This document shows positions 36,831 to 46,760 of a stretch of 64,000 bases of DNA, piece after piece; the first letter of the stretch is position 1, and the number at the start of each line of letters is the position of its first letter. The notes below the pieces were generated by a model. That model was not told the DNA's origin and did not search any database. It saw only the letters and a list, made by a program, of their open reading frames with translations. A program made the position numbers and the translations under genes. Source of the stretch: Paenibacillus hemerocallicola (GTDB taxonomy: Bacteria > Bacillota > Bacilli > Paenibacillales > NBRC-103111); assembly GCF_006265175.1 (NCBI RefSeq), contig NZ_VDCQ01000004.1, positions 175,407-239,406 on the forward strand, written 5' to 3'.

Positions 36831-37838
36831 TTACGTCCGCACATTGCCCTTCACATTATCGATCAGCGGGACGTTCGGATCAAAATGAGACAATACCGCC
36901 GCGCCTTCCGCGCAAGGCTTGAGCCACATCGTATCCGCCTCGATGCCCCGATCGCGCAGCGTATCGAGCAGGAAGCGCTCCAGCTCCGCTCCGCGGCCTT
37001 CCTTCCCGTCCACCAGCGCAAGCAGCGTCGGACCGGCTCCGCTCAAGGCGACTCCCAACGCTCCATGCTCCTCGGCACGCTCCAAAATGTCGCTCATGCC
37101 GGGAATAAGCGGAGCGCGGTACGGCTGATGAAGCGCATCCTTCATCGCATGACGGATCATATCGTAGCGCCCGGAGCAAAAAGCCGCGACCAATAGCGAG
37201 GCGTGGCCGATGTTGAATACCGCGTCCTTCATCGGCACTTGCTCCGGGAGCACATGGCGCGCTTTCTCGGTGGACAGCTGGAAGCGCGGGATCGCCACGA
37301 GCACGTCAAGCCGGTCTTCCGGAACGATACGGAGATACTCCGCCCGCTCCCCGTCCCAGAAAGCGATGGTAAGGCCGCCGAACAAGGAAGCGCCGACGTT
37401 GTCGGGATGCTTCTCCAGCGCCGACGCCATCTGGAACAGCTCGTGAGGCGAAAGCTTGTTGCCGATCAGCGCATTGGCCGCCACCAACGCACCGACGATA
37501 GCCGAGGCGCTGCTGCCGAGCCCGCGCGTGAGAGGAATATCGCTGTACATGGCGATATCGAGCTCGGGATGCGCGATCCCCGCCTTGTCGAAAACTTGCT
37601 GCGCCACTTTGTATACGAGATTCGACTTGTCGGTCGGCACTCCGTTCATTTGATCGCCGTACAGCCGGATTTCGGTAGTCGAGGCAATCCCCATCTCGAT
37701 CCACGCGTACAAATCGAGCGCCATGCCGAGCGCATCGAAGCCGGGGCCCAAGTTGGCGGTGCTGGCCGGCACCTTCACGTACACCTTCGGACTGCCCGGA
37801 CCGCCGGCAAGTCCGCTTCCGCTACCCGGCAAACTCAT
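36831..37838 (-). CDS. thrB: Homoserine kinase
   Basis: The 335-residue GHMP kinase shows [20 protein letters not shown] at the N-terminus, the glycine-rich ATP loop [16 protein letters not shown] and the C-terminal [14 protein letters not shown] motif. It phosphorylates homoserine for threonine synthesis. Its ATG at 37838 overlaps the thrC stop (ATGA) with GGAGGGC upstream, so translation is coupled. It is the last gene before the operon terminator. Confidence 0.97.
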   Translation of the reverse strand: MSLPGSGSGLAGGPGSPKVYVKVPASTANLGPGFDALGMALDLYAWIEMGIASTTEIRLYGDQMNGVPTDKSNLVYKVAQQVFDKAGIAHPELDIAMYSDIPLTRGLGSSASAIVGALVAANALIGNKLSPHELFQMASALEKHPDNVGASLFGGLTIAFWDGERAEYLRIVPEDRLDVLVAIPRFQLSTEKARHVLPEQVPMKDAVFNIGHASLLVAAFCSGRYDMIRHAMKDALHQPYRAPLIPGMSDILERAEEHGALGVALSGAGPTLLALVDGKEGRGAELERFLLDTLRDRGIEADTMWLKPCAEGAAVLSHFDPNVPLIDNVKGNVRT

Positions 37839-38905
37839 GCGCCTGCGCCCTCCAGCTTGCGGATCGCGTCCATAACCGCCTCTTCCGAGTCCTGGACGAC
37901 GAGCGGATCGCCGCCCACGCTTTTGATCGCGATGTTCGGGTCCTTCAAGCCGTGGCCGGTCAAGACGCATACGACCTTCTCGCCGCCTTTGAAATAGCCT
38001 TCCTTGTTCAGCTTCATGACGCCCGCGATCGATGCGGCCGAGGCCGGTTCGGCGAAAATGCCTTCCTTGGCGGCGATCGTCCGGTATGCGTAGAGAATTT
38101 CGTCGTCCGTCACATAGTTGATCTGTCCGCCGGATTCCTTGGCCGCATTTACCGCCAAATCCCAGCTTGCCGGATTGCCGATACGGATCGCCGTGGCGAC
38201 CGTTTCCGGATTCGGAATCGGCTCGCCTTTGACGATCGCCATGGCGCCTTCCGCTTCGAAGCCGATCATTTTCGGCAGCGACGACAGCTTGCCAAGCGCC
38301 TTATATTCTTTAAATCCTTTCCAATAAGCGGAAATATTGCCGGCATTGCCGACCGGAATCGCCAAGTAGTCCGGAGCTTGGCCGAGCTGGTCCGCGACTT
38401 CGAAGGCGGCCGTCTTCTGCCCTTCCAACCGGTACGGATTGACCGAGTTGACGAGCGTGATCGGGTGCTTGGCCGTAATTTCGCGGACGATTTCGAGCGC
38501 GCGGTCGAAATTTCCTTCGATCGCGATCACCTTCGCCCCGTATATGATCGCCTGCGCCAGCTTGCCGAGCGCGATATTGTTGTTCGGAATGAGCACGATG
38601 CAATTCAGGTTTCCCCGGGCGGCGTAGGCTGCGGCTGCGGCGGACGTATTGCCGGTAGAAGCGCACATGATCGTGCGGCTGCCTTCCTCCATCGCCTTGG
38701 CGACAGCCATGACCATGCCCCGGTCTTTGAACGAGCCCGTCGGGTTCAAGCCTTCGTATTTGAAATAAACGTCCAGATTCAGCTCTTCGGACAGCTTCTC
38801 TGCGTGCACGAGCGGGGTGTTTCCTTCCTGCAGCGTGAGCATCGGCGTTTTGTCGGTTACGGGCAAATATTGTTTGTACGTGTGCAGCAATCCCATATAT
38901 CTCAT
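37835..38905 (-). CDS. thrC: Threonine synthase
   Basis: The 356-residue PLP enzyme contains the lysine motif [11 protein letters not shown], the phosphate loop [17 protein letters not shown] and [13 protein letters not shown], of the short threonine synthase type found in Bacillus. It converts O-phosphohomoserine to threonine. The ATG at 38905 ([10 protein letters not shown]) follows AAAGGAG. The reading frame is open up to 39031, but that part has no site and overlaps hom. It lies between hom and thrB. Confidence 0.97.
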   Translation of the reverse strand: MRYMGLLHTYKQYLPVTDKTPMLTLQEGNTPLVHAEKLSEELNLDVYFKYEGLNPTGSFKDRGMVMAVAKAMEEGSRTIMCASTGNTSAAAAAYAARGNLNCIVLIPNNNIALGKLAQAIIYGAKVIAIEGNFDRALEIVREITAKHPITLVNSVNPYRLEGQKTAAFEVADQLGQAPDYLAIPVGNAGNISAYWKGFKEYKALGKLSSLPKMIGFEAEGAMAIVKGEPIPNPETVATAIRIGNPASWDLAVNAAKESGGQINYVTDDEILYAYRTIAAKEGIFAEPASAASIAGVMKLNKEGYFKGGEKVVCVLTGHGLKDPNIAIKSVGGDPLVVQDSEEAVMDAIRKLEGAGA

Positions 38906-38966
38906 GTCGCTTAGCGGCTCCTTTATAGTTCGTTTTACCGATATACACGATGGGGTGTATATCTCA

Positions 38967-40253
38967 TTATCCTTCGACGCGATATACACTCTTGATCGTT
39001 TGAATGACTTCCAGCGCTTCGAATTCCGCAAGAACCCGGTTCATGCTGGCAAGGCTGGCATCATGCGTCACGATGACGATTTCCGCCTCGGCGATCGATT
39101 TGTTCGGCTGCTGGACGACCGATTCGAGGCTGACGTCGCATTCGGCGAATACTTGCGTAATTTTCGCGAGCACGCCGGCCTTGTCCTGAACGTGCAGCCG
39201 CACGAAATATTTGGAGGCGATCTGCTCCGCCGTCTTCAGCTTCTTCTCTTTGTACGGCACGAACATTTTGCGTCCGTTGACGCCGAGCTTCAAATTTTTG
39301 ACGACGGCCACGAGGTCCGCGACGACCGAAGTCGCCGTAGGCATTTCGCCCGCGCCCGGTCCGTAAAACATCGTCTCGCCTACCGCTTCGCCGTATACGT
39401 ATACCGCATTGAATACGCCGCCCACCGCCGCTAGCGGATGGGTCGTCTTCACCATCGTCGGCTGGACGCCCACGCTGATCATGTCGTCCTGACGCTCGGC
39501 GATGCCGAGCAACTTCACCTCGTAGCCGAGCCGTTTGCCGTACAAAATATCTTCCTTCGACACTTGGGAAATGCCCTTTACCTGAACGTCGCCGAGCCCG
39601 AGGCTCGTATGGAAGCCGAGCGTGCCGAGTATCGCCATTTTGCGGGCGGCGTCAAGCCCTTCCACATCGGAGGTCGGATCGGATTCGGCGTAGCCGAGAT
39701 CCTGCGCTTCCTTCAGCACATCTGCATAGGAAGCCCCTTCCTGGCTCATTTTCGTTAAAATGTAGTTCGTCGTGCCATTGACGATCCCCATAATTTTCGT
39801 AATCCGATCGGACGAAAACCCTTCGATCAGCGTGCGGATGATCGGAATGCCGCCGGCCACGCTCGCCTCGTAGAACACGTCGCAGTTTTTCTCCGCGGCT
39901 TTGGCCAATATTTCCGCGCCGTGCAGCGCCATCAAGTCTTTGTTCGCCGTGACGATATGCTTGCCGTTCTCCAAAGCGGCCAACATGTACGTTTTGGCCG
40001 GCTCGATGCCGCCCATAACCTCGACTACGATGTTTATCGCCGGATCGTTGACGATATCCCAGGCGTTCTCGGTGAGACGGTCCGCCTCCACCGCGTAACG
40101 GCGCGATTTATCTTTATTTTGCACGAGCACCTTCTCGATGCGGATCGGGGATCCCACCTGCTTCTGCAAATCGTCCTGATGCCCTTCCACGATGCGCAGC
40201 ACGCCGGTTCCGACCGTGCCCATCCCGAGCAGCCCCACTTTGATTGGTTCCAT
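38967..40253 (-). CDS. hom: Homoserine dehydrogenase
   Basis: The 428-residue enzyme has an NAD(P)-binding start ([14 protein letters not shown]), the catalytic region [12 protein letters not shown] and [14 protein letters not shown], and a C-terminal ACT domain ([17 protein letters not shown]) for threonine feedback. It reduces aspartate semialdehyde to homoserine. The ATG at 40253 has AGGAGGAG upstream. It is the first pathway-specific gene of hom-thrC-thrB, 55 bases after pheB. Confidence 0.98.
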   Translation of the reverse strand: MEPIKVGLLGMGTVGTGVLRIVEGHQDDLQKQVGSPIRIEKVLVQNKDKSRRYAVEADRLTENAWDIVNDPAINIVVEVMGGIEPAKTYMLAALENGKHIVTANKDLMALHGAEILAKAAEKNCDVFYEASVAGGIPIIRTLIEGFSSDRITKIMGIVNGTTNYILTKMSQEGASYADVLKEAQDLGYAESDPTSDVEGLDAARKMAILGTLGFHTSLGLGDVQVKGISQVSKEDILYGKRLGYEVKLLGIAERQDDMISVGVQPTMVKTTHPLAAVGGVFNAVYVYGEAVGETMFYGPGAGEMPTATSVVADLVAVVKNLKLGVNGRKMFVPYKEKKLKTAEQIASKYFVRLHVQDKAGVLAKITQVFAECDVSLESVVQQPNKSIAEAEIVIVTHDASLASMNRVLAEFEALEVIQTIKSVYRVEG

Positions 40254-40308
40254 CGTTTCTCTCCTCCTGATCTGTATCTGTATGTGCATTGCCCGTTGCC
40301 GTACGAAC

Positions 40309-40791
40309 CTAAGCCCCTTGTCCTATCACGGACGCTTTACGGACGCCATCCTGATGACGGATCACATCCATAAGGCGGGCGGCATTGCTCGTTCCCATAT
40401 GAGTCGTGTCGACCGAAAGCACGACATTGGCCATCCCTTGCAAAGGAATCGTCTGATGGATCGTCAGCACGTTGCCTTCCAGACCCGCAATAACCGCGAG
40501 AACTCTCGACAAGATGCCCGAGCGATGCTCCAGATCCATGGAAAGCGTGACGAGCCTCTCCCTCTCCAGCTTGTTCAACGGATGAATGCCGTCCTTATAT
40601 TTATAGAAAGCGCTCCGGCTGATGCCGACCGCCTCGACCGCCTCGTGAACCGTCTTCGCACCGCCTCTGGCGAGAAGCTCCTTTGCCTGCATCGTCTTGA
40701 CGACCGCCTCCGGCAAAATGTCTTCCCGGACCAAATAATAACGTTCGGTGCCGTCTTCCTTGGAATCGTTCACGCTCGTGTCGTGTTCCAC
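40309..40791 (-). CDS. pheB: ACT-domain protein PheB
   Basis: The 160-residue protein has an N-terminal winged-helix-like part (YYLVREDILPEAVVKTMQAKELL, VGISRSAFYKYKDG) and a C-terminal ACT domain (VTLSMDLEHRSGILSRVL, NVVLSVDT). PheB binds amino acids and is thought to regulate; in Bacillus it is paired with pheA, here with hom-thrCB. The start is a GTG at 40791 with GGAGAGG upstream. A strong promoter lies 48-76 bases upstream and drives the whole operon. Confidence 0.93.
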   Translation of the reverse strand: MEHDTSVNDSKEDGTERYYLVREDILPEAVVKTMQAKELLARGGAKTVHEAVEAVGISRSAFYKYKDGIHPLNKLERERLVTLSMDLEHRSGILSRVLAVIAGLEGNVLTIHQTIPLQGMANVVLSVDTTHMGTSNAARLMDVIRHQDGVRKASVIGQGA

Positions 40792-40838
40792 TGGCGAATC
40801 GTCCTCTCCGTAAAGACTGTTGTTTCTACATAGTGGAC

Positions 40839-40867
40839 ATTATACCGAAAACGCGTCGATGCGGCAA
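40839..40867 (-). promoter_or_regulatory. Sigma-A promoter of pheB-hom-thrC-thrB
   Basis: On the minus strand TTGCCG and a perfect TATAAT are separated by 17 bases, giving a leader of only about 40 bases before pheB. Confidence 0.8.
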
Positions 40868-40902
40868 TAGGCAAGCCGAAAAACTTTAACGGAATCGGGC
40901 GG

Positions 40903-40931
40903 TTGCGGCCGAAGCCCGGTCATGCTAAGAT
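40903..40931 (+). promoter_or_regulatory. Probable promoter of the NUDIX gene
   Basis: TTGCGG and TAAGAT are separated by 17 bases, 56 bases before the NUDIX start. It is divergent from the pheB promoter. Confidence 0.5.
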
Positions 40932-40986
40932 GTTGAGCCATATCCGGGAGGTCTGTCAACGCCCCCGCACCTGGAGGACAACGACC

Positions 40987-41487
40987 ATGAAATGTCGCAT
41001 GATGGCCGCCGCCATGCTGTTTCACGGCGACGAGCTGCTGATGATGGAACGATCGATGGAGCGCACCTTGAACCCCGGCATGTGGGCCGCCGTAGGCGGA
41101 CATTTGGAGCCGGACGAGCTGAGCCGTCCTCGAGATGCTTGCCTTCGCGAAATTTTCGAGGAGACCGGGTTTTCTCCGGACGATATCGCGGAGCTGACGC
41201 TGCGCTATATTTTACTGCGCAACAAGGATGGCGAACTGCGGCAGCAGTTCATCTATAGCGGCCATGCCAATCGTAAAGACTTCGTAGACACCGACGAAGG
41301 GAAGCTTCATTGGATCCCTCTCGCCCAAGTGCTCGACCGCGACATTCCTTACATATTCCGGATGGCGCTTGAGCATTATTTCCGCATAGGACCGGGCGAG
41401 CACGCCTGGGTCGGTATCGCGGGTCTCGATCCGTCTACGGGGCAGCCCCGCGTCGATTGGGTGCCTCTTACGGATCCCCGATATTAA
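40987..41487 (+). CDS. NUDIX hydrolase
   Basis: The 166-residue protein has a NUDIX box GGHLEPDE...REIFEETGF in which the stretch between the first glutamate and REIFEE is 9 residues instead of the canonical 7. It hydrolyses some nucleoside diphosphate derivative; the substrate cannot be told. ATG at 40987 has TGGAGGA upstream; an earlier in-frame GTG/ATG at 40903 lacks a site and overlaps the promoter. It runs tail-to-tail into the M20 peptidase gene with a 4-base overlap and no terminator. Confidence 0.87.
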   Translation: MKCRMMAAAMLFHGDELLMMERSMERTLNPGMWAAVGGHLEPDELSRPRDACLREIFEETGFSPDDIAELTLRYILLRNKDGELRQQFIYSGHANRKDFVDTDEGKLHWIPLAQVLDRDIPYIFRMALEHYFRIGPGEHAWVGIAGLDPSTGQPRVDWVPLTDPRY

Positions 41488-42677
41488 GAAACGTTGAGCG
41501 GGCCGGGCGTTTTTTTGAACGTCATAATCGTTTGCAAAAGGATGTCGGATGCCGTAGCGACTTCGTCCAGATCGACCCATTCGTCTTTCGTATGGGCCTG
41601 CTCCAAATTGCCCGGGCCGAACACGACTGCCGGAACTCCGACGCGAACGAGCTTGCTGGCATCGCTGCCGTACGTCGCTCCGATCGTCCTTCTCCCGGGA
41701 GCGCGCGCATCCCTCGAATGCCGCAAGCAATCGACAATCGGCTCATCTAAGGCGACCTCCATCGCATAGTCGATCAGGAAAGGCTCCCTGACGACGTACC
41801 GGACGCCGGAAACGGATGGCTCTAGCGACTCCACCCGCTCCTTGAGCTGCCCCCAAACTTCCATGGGCTCCTCGCCTGGGACCGTTCTCCGGTCGATCGT
41901 AATCCGGCATGAGCCCGGTACCGTGTTGGGAGCGACGCCGCCTTGGATCATACTGACGCAATGGGTCGGCGGTCCGACGAGCGGGTGCGCCGCCGGCGCA
42001 TAATGAAGCTCCGCTTCCCGTTGCAGATAAGCTATCGCCCCCATCATCCCCTCGATCGCATTGGCGCCAAGGTGCGGGGTGGAGCTGTGGCACGCTTCGC
42101 CCTCCGCATCGATGTGGAAGCGGACGCACCCTTTGTGGGCGACTATAAGATCGAGCTGCGTCGGCTCGCCTACGATGGCGGCATCGTACCGCAGCCGCCC
42201 GCCCTTTATTTCATCCGCGATTGCGGAAACTCCCTTGTACCGGATCTCTTCGTCGACGACCGCTGCCAGATGAACGGCAACGGGAGGCACGATACCCCGG
42301 AGAACCAACGTTTCGACGGCTGCAAGCATGGCCGCAAGCGACGCTTTCGTGTCGCACGCCCCTCTACCGTACAGACGTCCGTTCCGGATAGCGGCGCCGA
42401 ACGGGTCGATCGTCATCCCTTCCGTCTGAACCGTATCCATATGAGCTTCCAGAAGCAGCGTTCCCGAACCGGCCGGGCCGGGCAATATGCCGATCACATT
42501 CCTCCGTCCGCGCTCTAGCTCCTGCTCGATTCGTTCCAGTCCCAGCCGCATGAAGAAGCGGGATACGTAATCGGCGACCGCCTCTTCGCCCGTGCCGCCG
42601 GGAAAGCCCGGGTTCACGCTGGGGATGGATACCAGCTGCCCGAGCACCTCGACGACGCGATCTTTGTTAACGTGCAT
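41484..42677 (-). CDS. M20-family metallopeptidase/deacylase (ArgE/DapE/ACY1-like)
   Basis: The 397-residue enzyme has M20 metal ligands in order: H in LLEAHMDTV, bridging D in YGRGACDTKASLAAM, E-E in VVDEEIRYKG, E in VGEPTQLDL and C-terminal H in QAHTKDEWVDL, plus a dimerisation domain between. Substrates in the family include N-acyl amino acids and dipeptides. The ATG at 42677 has GGAGGTTG upstream. It is 28 bases after the PLP enzyme gene, forming a two-gene operon, possibly acting on D-amino-acid derivatives. Confidence 0.88.
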   Translation of the reverse strand: MHVNKDRVVEVLGQLVSIPSVNPGFPGGTGEEAVADYVSRFFMRLGLERIEQELERGRRNVIGILPGPAGSGTLLLEAHMDTVQTEGMTIDPFGAAIRNGRLYGRGACDTKASLAAMLAAVETLVLRGIVPPVAVHLAAVVDEEIRYKGVSAIADEIKGGRLRYDAAIVGEPTQLDLIVAHKGCVRFHIDAEGEACHSSTPHLGANAIEGMMGAIAYLQREAELHYAPAAHPLVGPPTHCVSMIQGGVAPNTVPGSCRITIDRRTVPGEEPMEVWGQLKERVESLEPSVSGVRYVVREPFLIDYAMEVALDEPIVDCLRHSRDARAPGRRTIGATYGSDASKLVRVGVPAVVFGPGNLEQAHTKDEWVDLDEVATASDILLQTIMTFKKTPGPLNVS

Positions 42678-42705
42678 GCCTCTCAACCTCCTGCGTAAAA
42701 CCGGT

Positions 42706-43797
42706 CTAGTAATTGCACCCTCGCGCATCGATCGGAATCGCTTCGACGACTTGTCCGTTCCGGACGCCGGTTACGACCGGGACCAAATTCGGCACGACGC
42801 ACGAATGGTTCGGAATAATTTCGATCCGGTCTCCGACGCGCAGCTGCTCCATTTCCGGATCGTACTGCAGCATTCCGTGCTCTTCGTTCAAGCCGACGAT
42901 GCGGATATCCGGCCGGCCGACGACACAGCCGAATCCTTCGCGATGATGCGCCTTGTCGCTCGTCAGCGTCTTGGTCCCCGCGTCGATCGTCGCTTTTCCC
43001 GGGAGCGGAACGCTTACTACGGTAGCGATCACCCGCAAGGCGCAGTCCCGCTCCTCGGCGAGCCCGAGTCCTATCCCGGATGCGTCGAAGAAAATGTAGT
43101 TGCCTGCGCGAACTTCCGTAATTCCTTCGAGATGCTCCGCCATCAGGGCGGCCGGCGAGGTGCCCGAACTGACGATTTCGATGTCGAACCGATCGCGCCG
43201 CAGCAGCTCGACCGTATCCCGGATCGTTGACGCTTCGTGCTTGACCGCTTCTATCAACTCCGGTCCGTCGGCATGACGGTAGATCGTTCCGAAATACCCC
43301 ATGATCCCGCGAATGCGCAGTCCCGGCAGATCGCGGATGGAGCGCGCGAAATCGAGAGCGTCTTGTCCGGGCTGTCTGCCTCCGCGATGCAGCCCTCCAT
43401 CGATCTCGATGAGCACGTCGACGGGCTTCCCGGACGTGGCGCCCACCCCGGATAATCCTGCGGCTACGGTTACGCTATCGACCGTCGCGGACATTCGCGC
43501 TTGCCCGTGCAAACGCGCAAAACGGCTGAGCTTCTCGCGACCCACGATAGGGTAAGCAACCAGTATATCGTCCAGACCGGCTCGGACGAATGCTTCGGCT
43601 TCGGACAGCTTGGCTACCGTGATGCCGACGGCGCCGGCTTCCAGCTGCTTGCGGGCCAAATAGGCCGATTTGTGCGACTTGATGTGCGGACGGTGATGAA
43701 TGCCGCGGGTCTGCAGGGCGGCGGCCATTCGTCCGATATTCGCCTCGGCGATATTCAAGTCCACGATCACGGCGGGCGTTTCAAGTTGTTCGTACAT
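42706..43797 (-). CDS. D-threonine aldolase / D-serine dehydratase-like PLP enzyme (fold type III)
   Basis: The 363-residue protein starts ETPAVIVDLNIAEANI and has the PLP lysine in RPHIKSHKS, the GGLHRGGR segment, SSGTSPAAL and the C-terminal metal-binding NHSCVVPN motif of the D-TA/DSD family. These enzymes cleave D-threonine-type 3-hydroxy amino acids or dehydrate D-serine using PLP and a divalent metal. AAAGGTG precedes the ATG, and a TTGACA promoter lies upstream. It is co-transcribed with the M20 peptidase. Confidence 0.9.
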   Translation of the reverse strand: MYEQLETPAVIVDLNIAEANIGRMAAALQTRGIHHRPHIKSHKSAYLARKQLEAGAVGITVAKLSEAEAFVRAGLDDILVAYPIVGREKLSRFARLHGQARMSATVDSVTVAAGLSGVGATSGKPVDVLIEIDGGLHRGGRQPGQDALDFARSIRDLPGLRIRGIMGYFGTIYRHADGPELIEAVKHEASTIRDTVELLRRDRFDIEIVSSGTSPAALMAEHLEGITEVRAGNYIFFDASGIGLGLAEERDCALRVIATVVSVPLPGKATIDAGTKTLTSDKAHHREGFGCVVGRPDIRIVGLNEEHGMLQYDPEMEQLRVGDRIEIIPNHSCVVPNLVPVVTGVRNGQVVEAIPIDARGCNY

Positions 43798-43817
43798 AAT
43801 CTCACCTTTTTGCTTTC

Positions 43818-43846
43818 AGCTTAGGGGTTGGTCAGTCCGATGTCAA
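43818..43846 (-). promoter_or_regulatory. Promoter of the D-amino-acid enzyme operon
   Basis: On the minus strand a perfect TTGACA and TAAGCT are separated by 17 bases, 21 bases before the start codon. Confidence 0.65.
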
Positions 43847-43857
43847 TCCGCCATAAT

Positions 43858-43893
43858 AAAAAGTCCCGCCCGCTGAAGGAAAGCGGCGCGGGA
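43858..43893 (-). terminator. Terminator of the CE7 esterase gene
   Basis: GTCCCGC.CCGCT pairs with AGCGG.CGGGAC and is followed on the minus strand by T residues. It separates the esterase from the operon below. Confidence 0.9.
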
Positions 43894-43901
43894 CTGCAGC
43901 A

Positions 43902-44861
43902 TTACAAATCCGCAAAAAACTGAAATATTTTGTCGTGGAGTCCGGGAAGGCCTTCATGTCCGAAGTCCGGGTAAATTTCCAGCCTTTTCGGAGAGGCAAC
44001 TTTATTGATTGCGGCGAACTGGGTCGAAGGCGGACATACGGAATCCATCAATCCGACTCCGAACAGCATCTCCGCCCGGATACGGGGCGCCAAGTTCTGG
44101 ATGTCGATATAGCCGAGACGGGTAAACACTTCATCCTCCCGTTTATGCTGGGGATCGAACAACCGGAAATAAATGCGCAGCTCCTCGTAAGCGTCTTTGG
44201 CCAAGTCCATTTCCCAGACGCGACGGTAATCGCTCAGAAACGGATAAACCGAGGCCGCTTTCTTGATCCGCGGCGTAAGCGCCGCGCAAGCTACGGTCAG
44301 CGCCCCTCCCTGCGACCAGCCGGTAGCGCCTACGCGATCGGGATCGACGTCGGGGAAATCCATCACGATGGAGGCAAGCTGTGCCGTGTCCAGGAAAATG
44401 TGACGGAACAGCAGCTGCTCTGGCGCATCGTCCAGCCCCCGGATAATGTGTCCGCGCAGCGTATTTCCGATCGCGCCCCCGACATCCTCCGACTTCCCCC
44501 CTTGTCCGCGGCAATCCATCGAGACGACCGTATAGCCTAGCGCCGCGTACGGAAGCTTGTCGTACCAGTCCCCGGAGCTGCCCGAATAGCCGTGAAAATG
44601 GAGCAGCGCGGGACCCGGCTGCTGCAAGCCTTTCGGCTTCAAATATTTCGCATGCACCCGCGCGCCTTTTACGCCGGTAAAATACAAATCGTAACATTCG
44701 GCATAAGGAACCGAGATCGGAGCCGGCACCAGTTCAACGGCCGGGTCGGTGGCCCGCATCTCCTCCAATGCCTTCTCCCAATACTCGTCGAAATCGTGCG
44801 GTCGCGGAGTTCGTCCCTCGTATTGCTGAAGCTGCTTCAGCGGCATATCCAATTGCGGCAT
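43902..44861 (-). CDS. Acetyl xylan esterase / cephalosporin-C deacetylase (CE7)
   Basis: The 319-residue alpha/beta hydrolase matches CE7 length and motifs: MDCRGQGGKSED, nucleophile GATGWSQGGAL, acid GVGLMDSVCPP and the terminal FGHEG histidine. CE7 enzymes are usually cytoplasmic hexamers that deacetylate short acetylated sugars, and no signal peptide is seen. I chose the third ATG (44861; MPQLDMPLKQLQQYEG), which aligns with CE7 N-termini and is best spaced from AAAGG. It has its own terminator and may deacetylate imported oligosaccharides. Confidence 0.92.
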   Translation of the reverse strand: MPQLDMPLKQLQQYEGRTPRPHDFDEYWEKALEEMRATDPAVELVPAPISVPYAECYDLYFTGVKGARVHAKYLKPKGLQQPGPALLHFHGYSGSSGDWYDKLPYAALGYTVVSMDCRGQGGKSEDVGGAIGNTLRGHIIRGLDDAPEQLLFRHIFLDTAQLASIVMDFPDVDPDRVGATGWSQGGALTVACAALTPRIKKAASVYPFLSDYRRVWEMDLAKDAYEELRIYFRLFDPQHKREDEVFTRLGYIDIQNLAPRIRAEMLFGVGLMDSVCPPSTQFAAINKVASPKRLEIYPDFGHEGLPGLHDKIFQFFADL

Positions 44862-45000
44862 GTTCATCATCCTTTGCTTTTCCGTATAGGGTCGGTTCGA
44901 TAGAAGGCAGCATCAAAGTTTCTGCACTCAGTGTATCACGGTCGACGACGGCCGAACATATCGAATTTTTACGAATTGCCGCTTTCACGCTTTCATGCTT

Positions 45001-46506
45001 TCACGCTTTGCCGCCCTTGTGGCGAATGGCCTGCCGCGCTTCCTCGCGATCGTCGAAGTGAACGGTTCCGTCCTTTAGAATTTGGTATGTCTCGTGTCCT
45101 TTGCCGGCGATCAGGATAATATCCCCGGGGGCAGCACGTTCCACGGCGCGCGAGATAGCTTTTCTGCGGTCGGCTGCAAGCTCATAGCGGTTCTCGTCTG
45201 TACCCGCTTCCTCCAGCCCCCGTCCGATGTCCTCGAGAATGCGCTCCGGTTCCTCCGAGCGGGGATTGTCCGAGGTGACTACGACATAATCGCTATACTT
45301 GGCGGCCAGCTTGCCCATGACGGATCGCTTCGAACGGTCTCTATTCCCTCCGCAGCCGAATACGGTAATGATGCTTCCTTCCGCGAACTGCTTCACTGCG
45401 GCAAGCGCGTTATCCAGCCCGTCCGGCGTATGCGCGTAATCGACCAGCACGAGGAAATCTTGTCCTTCGTCAACGATTTCCATCCTGCCGGGTACGCCCT
45501 GCAGCTGCTCGAGTCCGGCGCGAATGACCTCCAGCGGAACACCCTCGGCGAGAGCGCACGCAACGGCGGCAAGCGCGTTGTACACGTTAAAAGCCCCGAC
45601 CATTCGCAGCTTCATCGGAGTCGTCCCGGCAAAAGTAACAAGCTCGAATCCGGTGCCTTGAGCCGTTAATCGGATGTTTTTCGCCATGACGTCCGCCTCG
45701 CGGGTCACTCCGTATGTTAGGACCTGAGCCGGCGTCACTTTCCGGAAATAGTCGGAAGCCGGATCGTCCCGATTCAGCACGGCGAATTTTCGCTTGGCCG
45801 GATCGGAAGAGAAGCCGTTTCCCATTCTGGAGAAAAAAAGCCCTTTGGCTTCCCGATACCGGTCCATCGTCCCGTGATAGTCCAAATGATCCTGCGTCAT
45901 ATTCGTAAAAACGGCCGTCCGGAATTCGCAGCCGAGCACCCGTCCCATATCCAGCCCTTGCGAGGTCACTTCCATAATGCCGTATTCGGTCCGATGGTCC
46001 CGCATGATGCTCAGGCTCGCCTGCAGCTTATGGGGCTCCTTCGTATTGATCATGTCGGTTTCCACCATAACGGAGCCGATTTTCGTCCCGATGTTGCCCA
46101 TCAGCCCGGTGCGATAACCCGCATGCGCGAATACCGCTTCGATCATATGCGCGGTCGTCGTTTTCCCATTCGTGCCCGTCAACCCGATCAGCTTCATATT
46201 CGAGCTCGGATACCCGTAGAAGTGACACGCCATAACCGCCATCGCGTACCGGGCGTCCGGCACGATCACCGTCGGCACATCGAGATTGACGTCGCGCTCC
46301 GCCACAAGCGCGGCCGCTCCGGCACGCACCGCTTCCCCGGCGAAAGGATGCCGGTCCTCTTGAAAGCCGGCAATGCCCGGCACGCATACAAAAAGCTCCC
46401 CGGCCCGCAAGGTGCGGGTGTGCATCGAGAAGCCTGTTATTTCGACATCCATATCGCCTTCCGTCCTGACGATCGCAAGCAGTTCGGCCAGTTCCCGCAG
46501 TTTCAT
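45001..46506 (-). CDS. murE: MurE-type Mur ligase (UDP-MurNAc-tripeptide synthetase, meso-DAP type)
   Basis: The 501-residue ligase has the three Mur domains: N-terminal UDP-binding part (ITGFSMHTRTLRAGELFVCV), ATP domain with GLTGTNGKTTTAHMIEAVF and NMTQDHLDYHGTM, and the C-terminal domain with SDNPRSEEP, the DNPR motif that selects meso-diaminopimelate. The gene stands alone between a CE7 esterase and obg, not in a dcw cluster, so it may be a second copy. GAAGGGGTGG precedes the ATG. A 7-bp inverted repeat (TATTATC / GATAATA, 46549-46568) and a weak promoter lie upstream. Confidence 0.9.
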   Translation of the reverse strand: MKLRELAELLAIVRTEGDMDVEITGFSMHTRTLRAGELFVCVPGIAGFQEDRHPFAGEAVRAGAAALVAERDVNLDVPTVIVPDARYAMAVMACHFYGYPSSNMKLIGLTGTNGKTTTAHMIEAVFAHAGYRTGLMGNIGTKIGSVMVETDMINTKEPHKLQASLSIMRDHRTEYGIMEVTSQGLDMGRVLGCEFRTAVFTNMTQDHLDYHGTMDRYREAKGLFFSRMGNGFSSDPAKRKFAVLNRDDPASDYFRKVTPAQVLTYGVTREADVMAKNIRLTAQGTGFELVTFAGTTPMKLRMVGAFNVYNALAAVACALAEGVPLEVIRAGLEQLQGVPGRMEIVDEGQDFLVLVDYAHTPDGLDNALAAVKQFAEGSIITVFGCGGNRDRSKRSVMGKLAAKYSDYVVVTSDNPRSEEPERILEDIGRGLEEAGTDENRYELAADRRKAISRAVERAAPGDIILIAGKGHETYQILKDGTVHFDDREEARQAIRHKGGKA

Positions 46507-46760
46507 GGTCCACCCCTTCGTACCTATTAACGTAATGTGGCTTGCTGTTATTATCTTATTCGATAATAGCCGGGCAAACTACCGTCTATACGGGAATATC
46601 AGGGAAATATCAGTCGACGGGAAAACATCAAGCTTCCGCAACCGCAAGTAGGCACGTTTTTGTCCGACGTCCCTCGGTTGAAAGACTGCTGCCGATCCGG
46701 AACGATAGGTTCCGTTGTTTGCTGACGAGAAGGTTGGCGATTCCTTGCTCTTCGTCCAAA
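46507..46760. other. Gene-free region upstream of murE
   Basis: It contains the murE leader, an inverted repeat at 46549-46568 that may overlap the murE promoter (TTGCCC, 16 bases, GATAAT), a diverged copy of the 17-bp tandem unit near 46529 and a possible partial copy of the dispersed repeat near 46620. Short ORFs here have no ribosome binding site. Confidence 0.5.
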
